The position numbers and the translations under genes were made by a program. A DNA stretch of 64,000 bases, taken from Williamsia muralis NBRC 105860. Lineage in GTDB: Bacteria > Actinomycetota > Actinomycetes > Mycobacteriales > Mycobacteriaceae. Location: the NCBI RefSeq assembly GCF_001598915.1, contig NZ_BDAP01000006.1, positions 186,001-250,000 of the forward strand. Reading direction: 5' to 3'. Position 1 is the first letter of the stretch; each line of letters begins with the position of its first letter. Positions 25,494 to 35,219 of the stretch are shown piece after piece. The notes beneath the pieces are model-generated. The model was not told the DNA's origin, did not search any database, and saw nothing but the letters and a program-made list of their open reading frames with translations.

Positions 25494-26851
25494 CAGCCCG
25501 CCTTCGCGATCAGGACGTCGTGCGCGGCCGCCACCTCGGCGGCGGTCGCCTCGGCATCGATGGTGGTCAATTCTCCCGCCCGCACAACGGTCTTCCCGTT
25601 CACCCACAGACGTTCCACGGGGGGAACCGCGCCGAGAACGAGGGCGGCGACAGGGTCTGCGATACCGGCGTGCCCCAGGCCGTCCCGTCGCCACAACACC
25701 ATGTCGGCCAGCTTGCCGGCTTCGATGGAGCCGATACTGTCCTGGCAACCCAGTGCACGCGCGCCGCCCAGCGTGGCCATCTCGAGTGCCTGTCGAGTGG
25801 TGAGCGCCGTCGGTCCGCCGGTGGCACGCGCCATCAACACCGCCTGATGCGCTTCTTCGAGAATGCGGCTGGATTCGTTCGAGGCCGCGCCGTCCACACC
25901 CAAGCCGACCGGTACGCCCGCCGCCAAAAGGTCACGGGTGCGGGCGGTTCCGGCACCGAGGCGGCCGTTCGACGACGGGCAGTGCGCCACCGAAGTCCCG
26001 GAGGTGGCCAAGGTCGTGATCGCGTGGTCGTCGAAGTGGATCCCGTGTGCAAACCAGACATCAGGGCCCAGCCAGCCGACCGTTTCCATGTATTCGATCG
26101 GTGTGCATCCGAAACGGTCTGCGGTATAGGCGGACTCGTCCTCCGTCTCGGCCAGATGTGTGTGCAGACGTACTCGCCTCTCTCTGGCGAGTTCGGCAGA
26201 GGCACGAAGCAGGTCGGCAGTCACCGAGAACGGTGAACACGGTGCAAGAGCGATCTTCACCATCGCATCGGGGCCCGGGTCGTGCCAGCGGTCGATCGCA
26301 TCTGCGCTGGCAGACATGATCTGGTCGATGGTCTCGACCACGCTGTCCGGGGGCAGCCCACCGTCCTTCTCGCTCAGGTCCATCGAGCCGCGCGTGGGGT
26401 GAAAACGCAGGCCGACGGTCTGCGCCGCGATGATCTCGGCCGCCAACATGTCGCCACCCTCTTTCGGGAAGACGTAGTGGTGGTCGGTGCTGGTGGTGCA
26501 CCCCGAGAGGGCCAGCCAACCGAGCGCGCCGGTTGCGGCCGCGTTCACGGCGTACTCGTCGATGCCCGCCCACACGGGATACAGCGTGGTGAGCCACTCG
26601 AACAGGGTGTGATCAGCGGCGAGGCCGCGAGTCAGCCACTGATAGAGGTGGTGATGAGTGTTGACCAAGCCCGGGGTGAGGACGCAGCCGCGTCCGTCGA
26701 CGATCTCGGCTCCGTCCGCCACCGCAGGATCGACCTTGCCGTCGATGACATCCGTGATCCGATTGCCGTCGAATACAACGGACCCGGAGGCGATCTCACG
26801 GCGGTCGGCGTCCATGGTGAGGACGCAGGCGTTCTCGACGACGGTGGTCAT
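25493..26851 (-). CDS. guanine / 8-oxoguanine deaminase (amidohydrolase)
   Basis: A metal-dependent amidohydrolase of 452 residues. Metal ligands are seen in NTHHHLYQWLTRG (near residue 70), LHTHLAETEDE (mid-protein), HGIHFDD and GVDGAASNE. The HHLYQWLTRG...FEWLTTLYPVW signature is what I know from the 8-oxoguanine deaminase branch. It would turn guanine to xanthine or 8-oxoguanine to urate, feeding the downstream xanthine dehydrogenase or the uricase. First gene of the operon; ATG 26851 is preferred, with GTG 26860 possible. Confidence 0.85.
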   Translation of the reverse strand: MTTVVENACVLTMDADRREIASGSVVFDGNRITDVIDGKVDPAVADGAEIVDGRGCVLTPGLVNTHHHLYQWLTRGLAADHTLFEWLTTLYPVWAGIDEYAVNAAATGALGWLALSGCTTSTDHHYVFPKEGGDMLAAEIIAAQTVGLRFHPTRGSMDLSEKDGGLPPDSVVETIDQIMSASADAIDRWHDPGPDAMVKIALAPCSPFSVTADLLRASAELARERRVRLHTHLAETEDESAYTADRFGCTPIEYMETVGWLGPDVWFAHGIHFDDHAITTLATSGTSVAHCPSSNGRLGAGTARTRDLLAAGVPVGLGVDGAASNESSRILEEAHQAVLMARATGGPTALTTRQALEMATLGGARALGCQDSIGSIEAGKLADMVLWRRDGLGHAGIADPVAALVLGAVPPVERLWVNGKTVVRAGELTTIDAEATAAEVAAAHDVLIAKAG

Positions 26852-26976
26852 GCTCGCCACGCTACGGCGAAAGCGTTACGGAAAAATGACATTCGAGCTG
26901 GGCGGTACCACTTGCGGGCCGGACGAATGGGGTAGAGGCTGAGTGAAATCAATTCCCGGCGAACGGATGGTTGACG

Positions 26977-28470
26977 ATGACGGCTACGACTGTTGATCCC
27001 GCTCCGGAAAAGAGCGATCCGACCGCACTCAAACGGGTGATGGGCCCCAAGCTGCTCTTGCTGTTCATCGTCGGCGACATCCTCGGCGCAGGCGTCTACG
27101 CGGTGACCGGCAGCATGATCGACAACGTCGGCGGTATGGCCTGGCTGCCGTTCATCCTCGCCTTCGCCGTGGCGACACTGACAGCCTTCTCCTACCTCGA
27201 GTTGGTCACCAAGTTCCCGCAGTGTGCAGGCGCCGCCCTGTACACCCAGAAGGCGTTCGGTATCCACTTTCTGACCTTCTTGGTCGCGTTCGCGGTGGTG
27301 TGCTCGGGCATCACCAGCGCATCCACGTCGTCGAATGTGGTGGCCGCCAACCTCCTGGCCGGGCTGAACGAATCATTCAGTGACGCCAACGGACTCGGCT
27401 GGTTCGACGTGCCGACCGGAACAACCGCCCAACTGGTGGTCGCTCTGGCTTTCATGATCGTCCTCGCCCTGATCAACCTGCGCGGCGTGGGTGAATCCGT
27501 GAAATTCAACGTGATCCTCACCCTGGTCGAGATGACGGCGCTGATCATCGTCATCGTGATCGGCTTCGTCGCCGCCGGCCGGGGAACCGGAGACGGTGAC
27601 ATCAGCAACCTGGTGGTGTTCGAAGACGCCAACGACAAGGGCTGGTTCCTCGCGGTGACGATCGCGACCACCATCGCCTTCTTCGCGATGGTGGGGTTCG
27701 AGGACTCGGTCAACATGGTCGAGGAGACGAAGAACCCCGAGAAGATCTTCCCCAAGGTGATGCTGTCCGGTCTCGGCATCGCCTGCCTCATCTATGTGCT
27801 GGTGGTGGTCGCGGTCATCGCGGTACTCCCGCTGGACTTCGAGCCGGAGAACTCGGATGAGGGAATCCTGCTGTCGGTGGTGAAACTGGGCGCGCCGTCG
27901 GTCCCGATCGAAGAGATCTTCCCGTATCTGACGGTGTTCGCGGTCGCCAACACCGCGCTGATCAACATGCTGATGGCGAGCCGCCTGATCTATGGGATGG
28001 CCAACCAGCGGGTGCTGCCCCGTGGGCTCGGCAAGGTATTGCCGGGCCGTCGTTCACCGTGGACGGCGATCATCTTCACCACGCTGCTCTCGTTCGTGTT
28101 GATCATCGTGGTGAACCAGCTGTCGGAGAACTCCGTTGTGGGTGCTCTGTCCGGCACGACCGGCCTGCTGCTGCTCTGTGTCTTCGCTGTGGTCAACATC
28201 GCCTGCCTCGTTCTCAAGCGCGGTGATGTGAAGGCATTCTTCCGGGCGCCGGTCTGGATACCTGCGCTCGGTGCGGTGCTCTGTTTGTTCCTCGCCGGCC
28301 CGTGGGCGAGGACCGACGCGCAGATGATCCAGTACAAGATCGCCGGTGTGATGCTGCTGCTCGGCGTCGTGTTGTGGGCGGTGACGTGGGCGGTCAACAA
28401 GTACGAGAACCGCCCCGGCGGCTTCTATGACACCGACTCGTCGCTCGAGGACGAACCTGTCGGGAAGTGA
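26977..28470 (+). CDS. APC-family amino acid/purine-region permease
   Basis: A 497-residue membrane protein with about 12-14 predicted segments, beginning GPKLLLLFIVGDILGAGVYA (about 22-41), and the conserved APC-superfamily stretch FAMVGFEDSVNMVEETKNP. Members import amino acids or related nitrogen compounds with protons. It is divergent from the deaminase operon, so a nitrogen-source role is inferred; the substrate cannot be told from sequence. The ATG at 26977 is preferred since GGATGG lies upstream; a TTG at 26971 is possible. Confidence 0.85.
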   Translation: MTATTVDPAPEKSDPTALKRVMGPKLLLLFIVGDILGAGVYAVTGSMIDNVGGMAWLPFILAFAVATLTAFSYLELVTKFPQCAGAALYTQKAFGIHFLTFLVAFAVVCSGITSASTSSNVVAANLLAGLNESFSDANGLGWFDVPTGTTAQLVVALAFMIVLALINLRGVGESVKFNVILTLVEMTALIIVIVIGFVAAGRGTGDGDISNLVVFEDANDKGWFLAVTIATTIAFFAMVGFEDSVNMVEETKNPEKIFPKVMLSGLGIACLIYVLVVVAVIAVLPLDFEPENSDEGILLSVVKLGAPSVPIEEIFPYLTVFAVANTALINMLMASRLIYGMANQRVLPRGLGKVLPGRRSPWTAIIFTTLLSFVLIIVVNQLSENSVVGALSGTTGLLLLCVFAVVNIACLVLKRGDVKAFFRAPVWIPALGAVLCLFLAGPWARTDAQMIQYKIAGVMLLLGVVLWAVTWAVNKYENRPGGFYDTDSSLEDEPVGK

Positions 28471-28674
28471 ACGACGAGTTCGTCCTCTGGCCACCCCCGC
28501 AGGTGCATACCGGGTTTCGTCTTACGCACAGATGCCATGTCCGGCGCTGTGAGGTTTCGGCCGCCCCTAGGATTTCGTGAAGCTCCATCCCGGTCGCAAT
28601 TCGCGACTATCCGCACCTGGTGCCGGGTCGTCATGGTGGAGTGATGGTTTCGTGGGCGATGTGGAGGTGCGTTG

Positions 28675-31600
28675 ATGTTTCGCAAGGTGTTGGTGGCCAA
28701 CCGGGGCGAGATCGCGATTCGTGCTTTTCGTGCTGCGTATGAGTTGGGTGCGGGGACGGTGGCGGTGTTCCCGTTCGAGGATCGCAATTCGATTCACCGT
28801 TTGAAGGCTGATGAGGCGTATCAGATCGGTGAGCCGGGGCATCCGGTGCGGGCGTATCTCTCGGTTGAGGAGGTCATCGCTGCGGCGCGGCGTGCGGGTG
28901 CTGACGCCATTTATCCGGGGTATGGGTTCTTGTCGGAGAATCCGGATCTGGCGGCGGCGTGTGCGGAGGCTGGGATTACGTTTGTGGGTCCGTCTGCGGA
29001 CATCTTGGAGTTGACGGGTAACAAGTCCCGGGCGATCGCTGCAGCCAAGGCGGCGGGGTTGCCAGTCCTGGCGTCCAGTGAAGCGTCGGTGGATGTTGAT
29101 GAGTTGATGGCGGCCGCGGAGTCGATGCGGTTCCCGGTGTTCGTCAAGGCGGTTGCTGGTGGCGGCGGCCGGGGGATGCGCCGGGTCGAGACCATCGACG
29201 GGCTGCGGGAGGCGATCGAAGCTGCTGCCCGCGAAGCGAATTCGGCGTTTGGTGATGCGTCGGTGTTCTTGGAGCAGGCGGTGATCGCCCCGCGTCATAT
29301 CGAGGTGCAGATCCTGGCTGATCAGCACGGCAACGTGATGCACCTGTTTGAGCGTGATTGCAGTGTGCAGCGCCGTCATCAGAAGGTGATCGAGCTGGCG
29401 CCGGCCCCGAACATGCCGCCGGGGTTGCGGGAAAAGATTTGCGCGGACGCGGTCGCGTTCGCACAGAAAATCGGGTACTCGTGTGCGGGGACGGTGGAAT
29501 TTTTGGTCGACCGCGACGGCAACCACGTGTTCATCGAGATGAACCCACGCATCCAGGTCGAGCACACGGTGACCGAGGAGATCACCGATGTGGATTTGGT
29601 GCAGTCGCAGTTGCGGATCGCCGCGGGCGAGACGTTGAGTGAGTTGGGGTTGTCCCAGGATGCGGTGACGATCCGCGGCGCGGCGATGCAGTGCCGGATC
29701 ACCACCGAGGATCCGACGAACGGGTTCCGCCCGGACACGGGCCGCATCACCGCCTACCGCACCCCGGGTGGGGCGGGGGTGCGTCTGGATGGTGGCGCAA
29801 CGTTGGGTGCGGAGGTCAGCGCCCATTTCGACTCGATGCTGGTCAAACTCACCTGTCGGGGCCGGGATTTCGAGACGGCGGTCGCGCGGTCGCGGCGGGC
29901 GTTGGCCGAGTTCCGGATCCGTGGTGTGGCCACGAATGTGCCGTTCCTGCAAGCAGTGTTGGACGATCCCGACTTTCGTGAGGGTCGGGTGACGACGTCG
30001 TTCATCGAGGAACGCCCGCAGTTGCTGACCTCGCGGGTCTCGGCCGACCGCGGCACCCGGATCTTGAATTATTTGGCGGATGTGACGGTGAACAAGCCGC
30101 ACGGGGAACGCCCGGCGACGGTGTATCCGCGCGACAAACTCCCCGACATCGACATCTCGACGCCGCCGGATGGGTCCCGGCAACGTTTGCTCGAGCTCGG
30201 TCCGGTGGGGTTCGCGGCGGACCTGCGGGCGTCAACAGCGTTGGGGGTTACTGACACCACGTTCCGGGATGCTCATCAGTCCCTGTTGGCCACTCGGGTG
30301 CGTACGACCGGGTTGGTGGCGATTGCCCCGTATGTGGCGGCGATGACCCCACAGTTGTTGTCGGTCGAGTGTTGGGGCGGGGCCACCTATGACGTGGCGT
30401 TGCGGTTCTTGAAGGAAGATCCGTGGGACCGCCTGGCGCAGCTGCGTGAAGCGATGCCCAACATCAACCTGCAAATGCTCCTGCGGGGGGCGAACACGGT
30501 CGGCTATACCCCGTATCCGCAGAAGGTGACCCGCTCGTTTGTGGCCGAGGCCGCCGCGACCGGGATCGATATCTTCCGGATTTTCGACGCGTTGAACAAT
30601 GTGGATCAGATGCGGCCGGCGATCGACGCGGTCCGCGAGACCGGTACCACGATCGCCGAGGTCGCCCTGTCGTACACCGGGGACCTGTCGAATCCGGCCG
30701 AAAACCTGTACACCCTGGACTATTACCTGCGTTTGGCTGAGCAGTTGGTGGACGCGGGCGCGCACGTGCTGGCGATCAAGGACATGGCCGGACTGCTACG
30801 CCCGCAGGCGGCATCGATTTTGGTGTCGGCGTTGCGCACGAACTTTGATCTGCCGGTGCATGTGCACACTCATGACACCCCGGGCGGGCAGCTCGCGACG
30901 TATTTGGCGGCGTGGCAGGCCGGCGCGGACGCGGTCGACGGCGCCTCGGCGGCGATGGCCGGGACCACCAGCCAGCCCGCGCTCTCGGCGATCGTCGCCG
31001 CGACCGCGCACACCGAGTACGACACCGGCCTGGACCTGGCCGCGGTGTGTGAGCTCGAACCGTATTGGGAAGCGTTGCGGAAGGTGTACGCGCCGTTCGA
31101 GTCCGGGCTCCCGGCCCCGACGGGCCGGGTGTACACCCACGAGATTCCCGGTGGTCAGTTGTCGAATCTGCGTCAGCAGGCCATCGGGTTGGGGTTGGGG
31201 GATCGGTTCGAACAGGTCGAACATGCCTACGCCGCCGCGGACCGGATGCTGGGCCGGTTGATCAAGGTCACTCCGTCGTCGAAGGTGGTCGGGGATCTGG
31301 CGTTGGCGTTGGTGGGCACCGGGATCTCGGCCGATGATTTCGCCCAAGACCCGGCCGCCTATGACATTCCTGATTCGGTGATCGGGTTCTTGCGCGGCGA
31401 GCTCGGTGAACCGGCCGGCGGGTGGCCTGAACCCTTACGGACTCGGGCGTTGGCCGGGCGGGCCCCAGCCAAACCGGTCACCGACCTGTCCGAGCAGGAC
31501 GAGGCGGCCCTCGACGGCGACAGCGCGACCCGACGACAGACGTTGAACCGGTTGCTGTTCCCCGGCCCGACCAAGGACTACGAAGAGCACCAAACCGCGT

Positions 31601-32055
31601 ACGGCGACACCTCGAGTCTGTCGGCCAACCAGTTCTTCTACGGACTGCGGTACGGCGATGAGCATCGGGTGGAACTCGAACCCGGTGTGGAGTTGCTGAT
31701 CGGTTTGGAAGCGATCAGCGAGGCCGACGAACGAGGCATGCGCACGGTGATGTGCATCCTCAACGGCCAACTCCGGCCGGTCCAGGTCCGTGACCGTTCC
31801 CTCAAGGTCGATGTCCTCGTCGCCGAAAAAGCAGTGTCCGGCAACCCCAAACACATCGCCGCACCCTTTGCCGGCGTCGTGACCGTCGTCGTGGAACCCG
31901 GACAACACATCGAACCCGGCGCCACCATCGGCTCCATCGAGGCCATGAAAATGGAGGCCGCCATCACCACCCCCACCGGCGGCACCATCAAACGCATCGC
32001 CATCACCACCGTCGCACAAGTCGAAGGCGGAGACTTGCTGGTGGAGCTGGAGTAG
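28675..32055 (+). CDS. pyc: pyruvate carboxylase
   Basis: A 1126-residue biotin enzyme that makes oxaloacetate from pyruvate and bicarbonate. Order of domains: biotin carboxylase (VLVANRGEIAIRAFRA at the N-terminus, AGGGGRGMR, FIEMNPRIQVEHTVTEE), carboxyltransferase (DTTFRDAHQSLLATRVRT; metal site HVHTHDTPGG), and a C-terminal biotinyl domain with EAMKME, Lys1092 being the biotin site. Start ATG 28675 has GGAGG seven bases upstream. Codon use is unlike the neighbours: leucine is mostly TTG and Gly/Ala often end in T or G, which also opens a long false frame on the other strand. Biotin would be attached by the BirA encoded later in the window. Confidence 0.97.
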   Translation: MFRKVLVANRGEIAIRAFRAAYELGAGTVAVFPFEDRNSIHRLKADEAYQIGEPGHPVRAYLSVEEVIAAARRAGADAIYPGYGFLSENPDLAAACAEAGITFVGPSADILELTGNKSRAIAAAKAAGLPVLASSEASVDVDELMAAAESMRFPVFVKAVAGGGGRGMRRVETIDGLREAIEAAAREANSAFGDASVFLEQAVIAPRHIEVQILADQHGNVMHLFERDCSVQRRHQKVIELAPAPNMPPGLREKICADAVAFAQKIGYSCAGTVEFLVDRDGNHVFIEMNPRIQVEHTVTEEITDVDLVQSQLRIAAGETLSELGLSQDAVTIRGAAMQCRITTEDPTNGFRPDTGRITAYRTPGGAGVRLDGGATLGAEVSAHFDSMLVKLTCRGRDFETAVARSRRALAEFRIRGVATNVPFLQAVLDDPDFREGRVTTSFIEERPQLLTSRVSADRGTRILNYLADVTVNKPHGERPATVYPRDKLPDIDISTPPDGSRQRLLELGPVGFAADLRASTALGVTDTTFRDAHQSLLATRVRTTGLVAIAPYVAAMTPQLLSVECWGGATYDVALRFLKEDPWDRLAQLREAMPNINLQMLLRGANTVGYTPYPQKVTRSFVAEAAATGIDIFRIFDALNNVDQMRPAIDAVRETGTTIAEVALSYTGDLSNPAENLYTLDYYLRLAEQLVDAGAHVLAIKDMAGLLRPQAASILVSALRTNFDLPVHVHTHDTPGGQLATYLAAWQAGADAVDGASAAMAGTTSQPALSAIVAATAHTEYDTGLDLAAVCELEPYWEALRKVYAPFESGLPAPTGRVYTHEIPGGQLSNLRQQAIGLGLGDRFEQVEHAYAAADRMLGRLIKVTPSSKVVGDLALALVGTGISADDFAQDPAAYDIPDSVIGFLRGELGEPAGGWPEPLRTRALAGRAPAKPVTDLSEQDEAALDGDSATRRQTLNRLLFPGPTKDYEEHQTAYGDTSSLSANQFFYGLRYGDEHRVELEPGVELLIGLEAISEADERGMRTVMCILNGQLRPVQVRDRSLKVDVLVAEKAVSGNPKHIAAPFAGVVTVVVEPGQHIEPGATIGSIEAMKMEAAITTPTGGTIKRIAITTVAQVEGGDLLVELE

Positions 32056-32068
32056 GCCGACGAGACGG

Positions 32069-32092
32069 CCGCCCGCAGCGTCAGCTGGGCGG
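32069..32092. terminator. hairpin between convergent pyc and the lyase gene
   Basis: CCGCC and CAGC (32069-32079, two bases bulged) pair with GCTG and GGCGG (32084-32092) around a GTCA tetraloop. It starts 13 bases after the pyc stop and overlaps the 3' end of the convergent gene. No T tract follows. Confidence 0.45.
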
Positions 32093-32977
32093 GAAGTTGC
32101 CTGCCCGGCCGAGCTGTGCGGGAACGTCTTTGGACAGTCGGGCACCGAGCCAGGTCGCTGTAGAGGCGAGCGATTCGAGGTCGACGCCGGTATGAACGCC
32201 TGAGCGGTCGAGCGCGTAGACGAGGTCCTCGGATGCGATGTTGCCCGTGGCCGCCGGGGCGAAAGGGCAACCGCCGAATCCGCCGATGCTCGCGTCCAGT
32301 GCTGCCGCACCGGTCTCCAGAGCGGCGAGCGCGTTGGCGTAGCCGGTGTTACGGGTGTTGTGGAAGTGCCACCGCACCGGAATGCCCGGAGCGGCGCTTT
32401 GCGCACCGGCTGCGAGCGCGCGCACCTGAGCGGGGACGCCCACCCCGATCGTGTCGGCGAACGCGATCTCGTCGGGGCCTGCGGCCGCCACACGCTGTGC
32501 CACCTCGATGACCCACGCGGGATCGACCTCACCGCTGAACGGGCATCCAAACGACGCAGCAATCGTGACCGTGGTGGAGATTCCGGCGGCCCGTGCGTCC
32601 TCGGCAATGTGTTGCCATGCCGAAATGCCCTCTGCGACAGTGCAACCCTGATTCCGCATGCTGAACTCATCGGTCGCGACGACCACGGCGTTGATCTCGT
32701 CGACTCCAGCGGCCAAGGCCCGGTCCAGGCCGCGACGATTGAGCACCAGGCCGATGTAGGAGACACCGTTGCCGCGGGGTAGCTGCGCCATCACCTCCTC
32801 GGCGCCGGCCATCTGGGGGACGCGTTTTGGATTGGCGAAACTGACGGCTTCGATACGCCGGGCTCCCGCCGCCACGCTGCGGTTGATCAGTTCGACCTTG
32901 TCGTCCACCGACAACACGGTCTTCTCATTCTGCAGTCCGTCGCGCGGACTGACCTCCACCAATTGCACAGTGTCCAT
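32081..32977 (-). CDS. hydroxymethylglutaryl-CoA lyase-like protein
   Basis: A 298-residue HMGL-like TIM-barrel aldolase. It has EVSPRDGLQNE at the N-terminus, the metal-binding HFHNTRNTGYAN motif, and the active-site loop GGFGGCPFAPAATGN with its catalytic Cys. It would cleave 3-hydroxy-3-methylglutaryl-CoA or a related 3-hydroxyacyl-CoA to acetyl-CoA and a keto acid, as in leucine degradation. It lies 97 bases after the uricase gene in the same direction but has no obvious link to purines. An alternative start is 32995. Confidence 0.92.
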   Translation of the reverse strand: MDTVQLVEVSPRDGLQNEKTVLSVDDKVELINRSVAAGARRIEAVSFANPKRVPQMAGAEEVMAQLPRGNGVSYIGLVLNRRGLDRALAAGVDEINAVVVATDEFSMRNQGCTVAEGISAWQHIAEDARAAGISTTVTIAASFGCPFSGEVDPAWVIEVAQRVAAAGPDEIAFADTIGVGVPAQVRALAAGAQSAAPGIPVRWHFHNTRNTGYANALAALETGAAALDASIGGFGGCPFAPAATGNIASEDLVYALDRSGVHTGVDLESLASTATWLGARLSKDVPAQLGRAGNFPPS

Positions 32978-33073
32978 GAATCCATTCGAGCCCATGCGCC
33001 GATCAGCGCCGACACCGCCCCGTCGATCAGACAGATCGGCGGCCAGGGAGGGGGTGGCCCGGCCTGAGTGGGC

Positions 33074-33982
33074 TCAGCCCAGCCACGCCATCTGCGGGTT
33101 CCATGCCGGGCCTGCGTCCGGCGCATCGTCGCGGGTCACCGTGCCCTGGATCAAACCGTAGGGACGGTCGTCGGCATTGAAGACCTCTTTGTTGTTCTCC
33201 AGGCCGAACGGGGACAGGTCGTAGATGAAGTGATGCTTGTTGGGAGCCGACAGGCGCACCTCGGCGATCACGTCGTAAGTCTCAAGGATCGTCTTACCGA
33301 TCTCATAGAGGGTCTGTTGCAAGGCAAGGGATTGCACGGTCGCGAAGCGGTTGATGATGATCTGTTTGATGGCCGGGTAGACCGCCTCCCAGTCGACATC
33401 GGTCGTGGTGAAACGCCATTTGGCCACCAGCGATGTGGCCATCACCCGGTCGGTGGTCGGTTCGAGGATCGTGTATTCGTCTTCGAGGAAGTCGTGGAAC
33501 TCCGAACCGGTCGACTTCAGCAGCACCAGGTCTTTGAGGCCCCCGATAACCCACGTCTGCTGGGCATCACCCTTGCCTTCCACGGTGATGTCGGCGGTCC
33601 GGGTCTCCTGGCCGTTGCGGACCCACGTGTGGTCGTGCTCGACACCGTCGACCACGGCGCGTTCCCAGGCGTACTCCTCGACCTCGATCCTGGCCCCGGA
33701 CACCGGTTCGAAGTCGTCAACGAAATGGCGGGCGAGTTCGAGCGCGTACTTCTCGATCGACTCGATGCCCTTTTCTTTGGCGTATGCATAAGCGGTCTGT
33801 TTCTGCGTGTCGGTGGGCAGCACCTTCCGCTGGTCACCGTCGGTGTAGGCCGCGGCGAAGTCGCCGCGAAGGGCGCTGCCGACGTTGATGTCCTTGATCT
33901 CGTGCCTGGGGGTGTCGCGATAGATCCGCACCACCCGGTTCTCGGCTTTCCCGTACTGGTTCTCACCCAGGATGATGCCCAT
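33074..33982 (-). CDS. uox: urate oxidase (uricase)
   Basis: Cofactor-free oxidation of urate to 5-hydroxyisourate. The 302-residue length is typical. The uricase signatures are all here: LPTDTQKQTAYAYAKEKGI with the catalytic Thr, VLLKSTGSEFHDF, and LSAPNKHHFIYDLSPFG. It starts 27 bases after the hydroxyisourate hydrolase gene, so OHCU decarboxylase, hydrolase and uricase are one operon encoding three consecutive steps. The ORF is intact. Confidence 0.97.
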   Translation of the reverse strand: MGIILGENQYGKAENRVVRIYRDTPRHEIKDINVGSALRGDFAAAYTDGDQRKVLPTDTQKQTAYAYAKEKGIESIEKYALELARHFVDDFEPVSGARIEVEEYAWERAVVDGVEHDHTWVRNGQETRTADITVEGKGDAQQTWVIGGLKDLVLLKSTGSEFHDFLEDEYTILEPTTDRVMATSLVAKWRFTTTDVDWEAVYPAIKQIIINRFATVQSLALQQTLYEIGKTILETYDVIAEVRLSAPNKHHFIYDLSPFGLENNKEVFNADDRPYGLIQGTVTRDDAPDAGPAWNPQMAWLG

Positions 33983-34009
33983 GAGCTCTGTGTCTTCTCC
34001 TTTGTATCG

Positions 34010-34336
34010 TCAGCTGCCGCGGTACGTCGAGTAGGCGAACGGACTCAGCAACAGGGGTACGTGGTGGTGCCTGGTGGTATCCGTGACAGAGAACGTGATC
34101 GCCACCTCCGGATAGAAACCCTCGATGTGGTTGTCGGCGAACCACTTGCCGGTGTCGAAAAGCAGCCGGTAGATGCCCTCGGTGAGCCCGCGGCCGGCGA
34201 GCGATCCGATACGGCCATCAGAATCGGTTGTGCTGGAGGCGAGTTCGGCGCCATCTGAATCGTAGAGAATGACCGTGAGGCCGCTGGCCGGCTTGCCCGT
34301 GACCGCATCGAGAACGTGGGTGCTGAGGTCACTCAC
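34010..34336 (-). CDS. uraH: 5-hydroxyisourate hydrolase (transthyretin-like)
   Basis: A 108-residue transthyretin-fold enzyme ending in YRGS, the signature that separates the hydrolase from transthyretin. The N-terminal STHVLDAVTGKPA motif and the HHHVPLLLSPF strand carry the catalytic His residues. It opens the hydroxyisourate ring made by the uricase. The GTG start overlaps the stop of the OHCU decarboxylase gene (GTGA), showing coupling. Confidence 0.96.
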   Translation of the reverse strand: MSDLSTHVLDAVTGKPASGLTVILYDSDGAELASSTTDSDGRIGSLAGRGLTEGIYRLLFDTGKWFADNHIEGFYPEVAITFSVTDTTRHHHVPLLLSPFAYSTYRGS

Positions 34337-34872
34337 GACGCGGCATCCTCTCCTTCGTCGACGTATCGGATCGCCGGCTCCAACATGAGTCGCAGCCGCC
34401 GACGATTGATCTTCGCCAATTCCATTCGCATGACCCGCCTTTCGGTTTCCGGATCATTGTTCATGCGTTCGTGCAGAATTGCCAGCAGCTCCGTGGCGGG
34501 TCGCCCATCGGCGAAGACCAGGTACACATGGCCGAACTTCTCCTCGTACTCGGCGTTGCACCGCTTGAGCTCGGCCAGAACAGCATCGTCTGCGCCGGCG
34601 ACCCCGGACTGCTCGCGGGCTGACGACGAGTTCGTCGGCCGGTCACCGATCCGGGGGTGCCCGTCGAGCGCCTCTTCCAGGTCTGCCTCGGACAACTCGG
34701 CCAGGATCAGATCCGAGCGGTTGTAGAGGGCTTCCTCGTCCGGGAACGGCCTGCCCGCCGCCACCCGGATCGCCCAGATACACGACGTGCAGCACTGGTA
34801 GAGGGCGTGGATCGCCTGGCGCTCGCGCAACTCGTTGAAACTCTCGAGTCCTCGCCAGTCAACTCGTCGCAC
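34333..34872 (-). CDS. uraD: OHCU decarboxylase
   Basis: A 179-residue helical enzyme that decarboxylates 2-oxo-4-hydroxy-4-carboxy-5-ureidoimidazoline to (S)-allantoin, the last of the three uricolytic steps. The active-site motif GHPRIGD (catalytic His) and the family motif NAEYEEKFGHVYLVFADGR (split at the F) are present. First gene of the operon; GTG start. No allantoinase is seen in the window, so the fate of allantoin is not shown. Confidence 0.95.
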   Translation of the reverse strand: MRRVDWRGLESFNELRERQAIHALYQCCTSCIWAIRVAAGRPFPDEEALYNRSDLILAELSEADLEEALDGHPRIGDRPTNSSSAREQSGVAGADDAVLAELKRCNAEYEEKFGHVYLVFADGRPATELLAILHERMNNDPETERRVMRMELAKINRRRLRLMLEPAIRYVDEGEDAAS

Positions 34873-35219
34873 GTCAGGTTCCGTCCTCTCCGATTTCTCG
34901 TGGTGCTGCTGCCTTCATCGCAGCGCCCGCTCTGGTTGTTGCACACGTCATTGGTCGAAGTCTGTGCCTGTTCAGCCCATCACGTCCTGAAAGCGGTTGA
35001 ATCGGACGAAACGATCGGGGTGGCGTCGGATGATCCGGCCTCGAAGTCGGTGCTCATTCGGTGGTACCTCTGGTGAGATGGTCATGTGGGTCTCGTGGGC
35101 ACCGCCATCCGGGTGGGTGGGTGCCATCGCTTCCCATGAGGATCTCGCGAAGTCTGCTCGTCCGCTCGGCGAGCAGAACCGATATATCCATGGCCGTCGG
35201 GCCCAGAGGAGGTCCACCG
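34873..35219. promoter_or_regulatory. 347-base divergent control region of the uricolytic operon
   Basis: The gap between the OHCU decarboxylase and nucleotidyltransferase genes holds no convincing gene. Two short inverted repeats are visible: GGCACC/GGTGCC around a G-rich centre (about 35098-35125) and TGCTCG/CGAGCA (about 35155-35175). They could be sites for a purine-responsive regulator, but neither matches a motif I can name. Promoters in both directions are expected here. Confidence 0.35.

Noticed and set aside
28567-30183. 538-codon open frame on the minus strand inside pyc
   Set aside because: It is explained by the TTG-rich codon use of pyc and is full of Arg/His shadow composition.
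35098-35125. G-rich inverted repeat in the uricolytic control region, possible G-quadruplex
   Set aside because: Only three GGG runs are close together, so a stable quadruplex is not supported; kept only as a possible operator.
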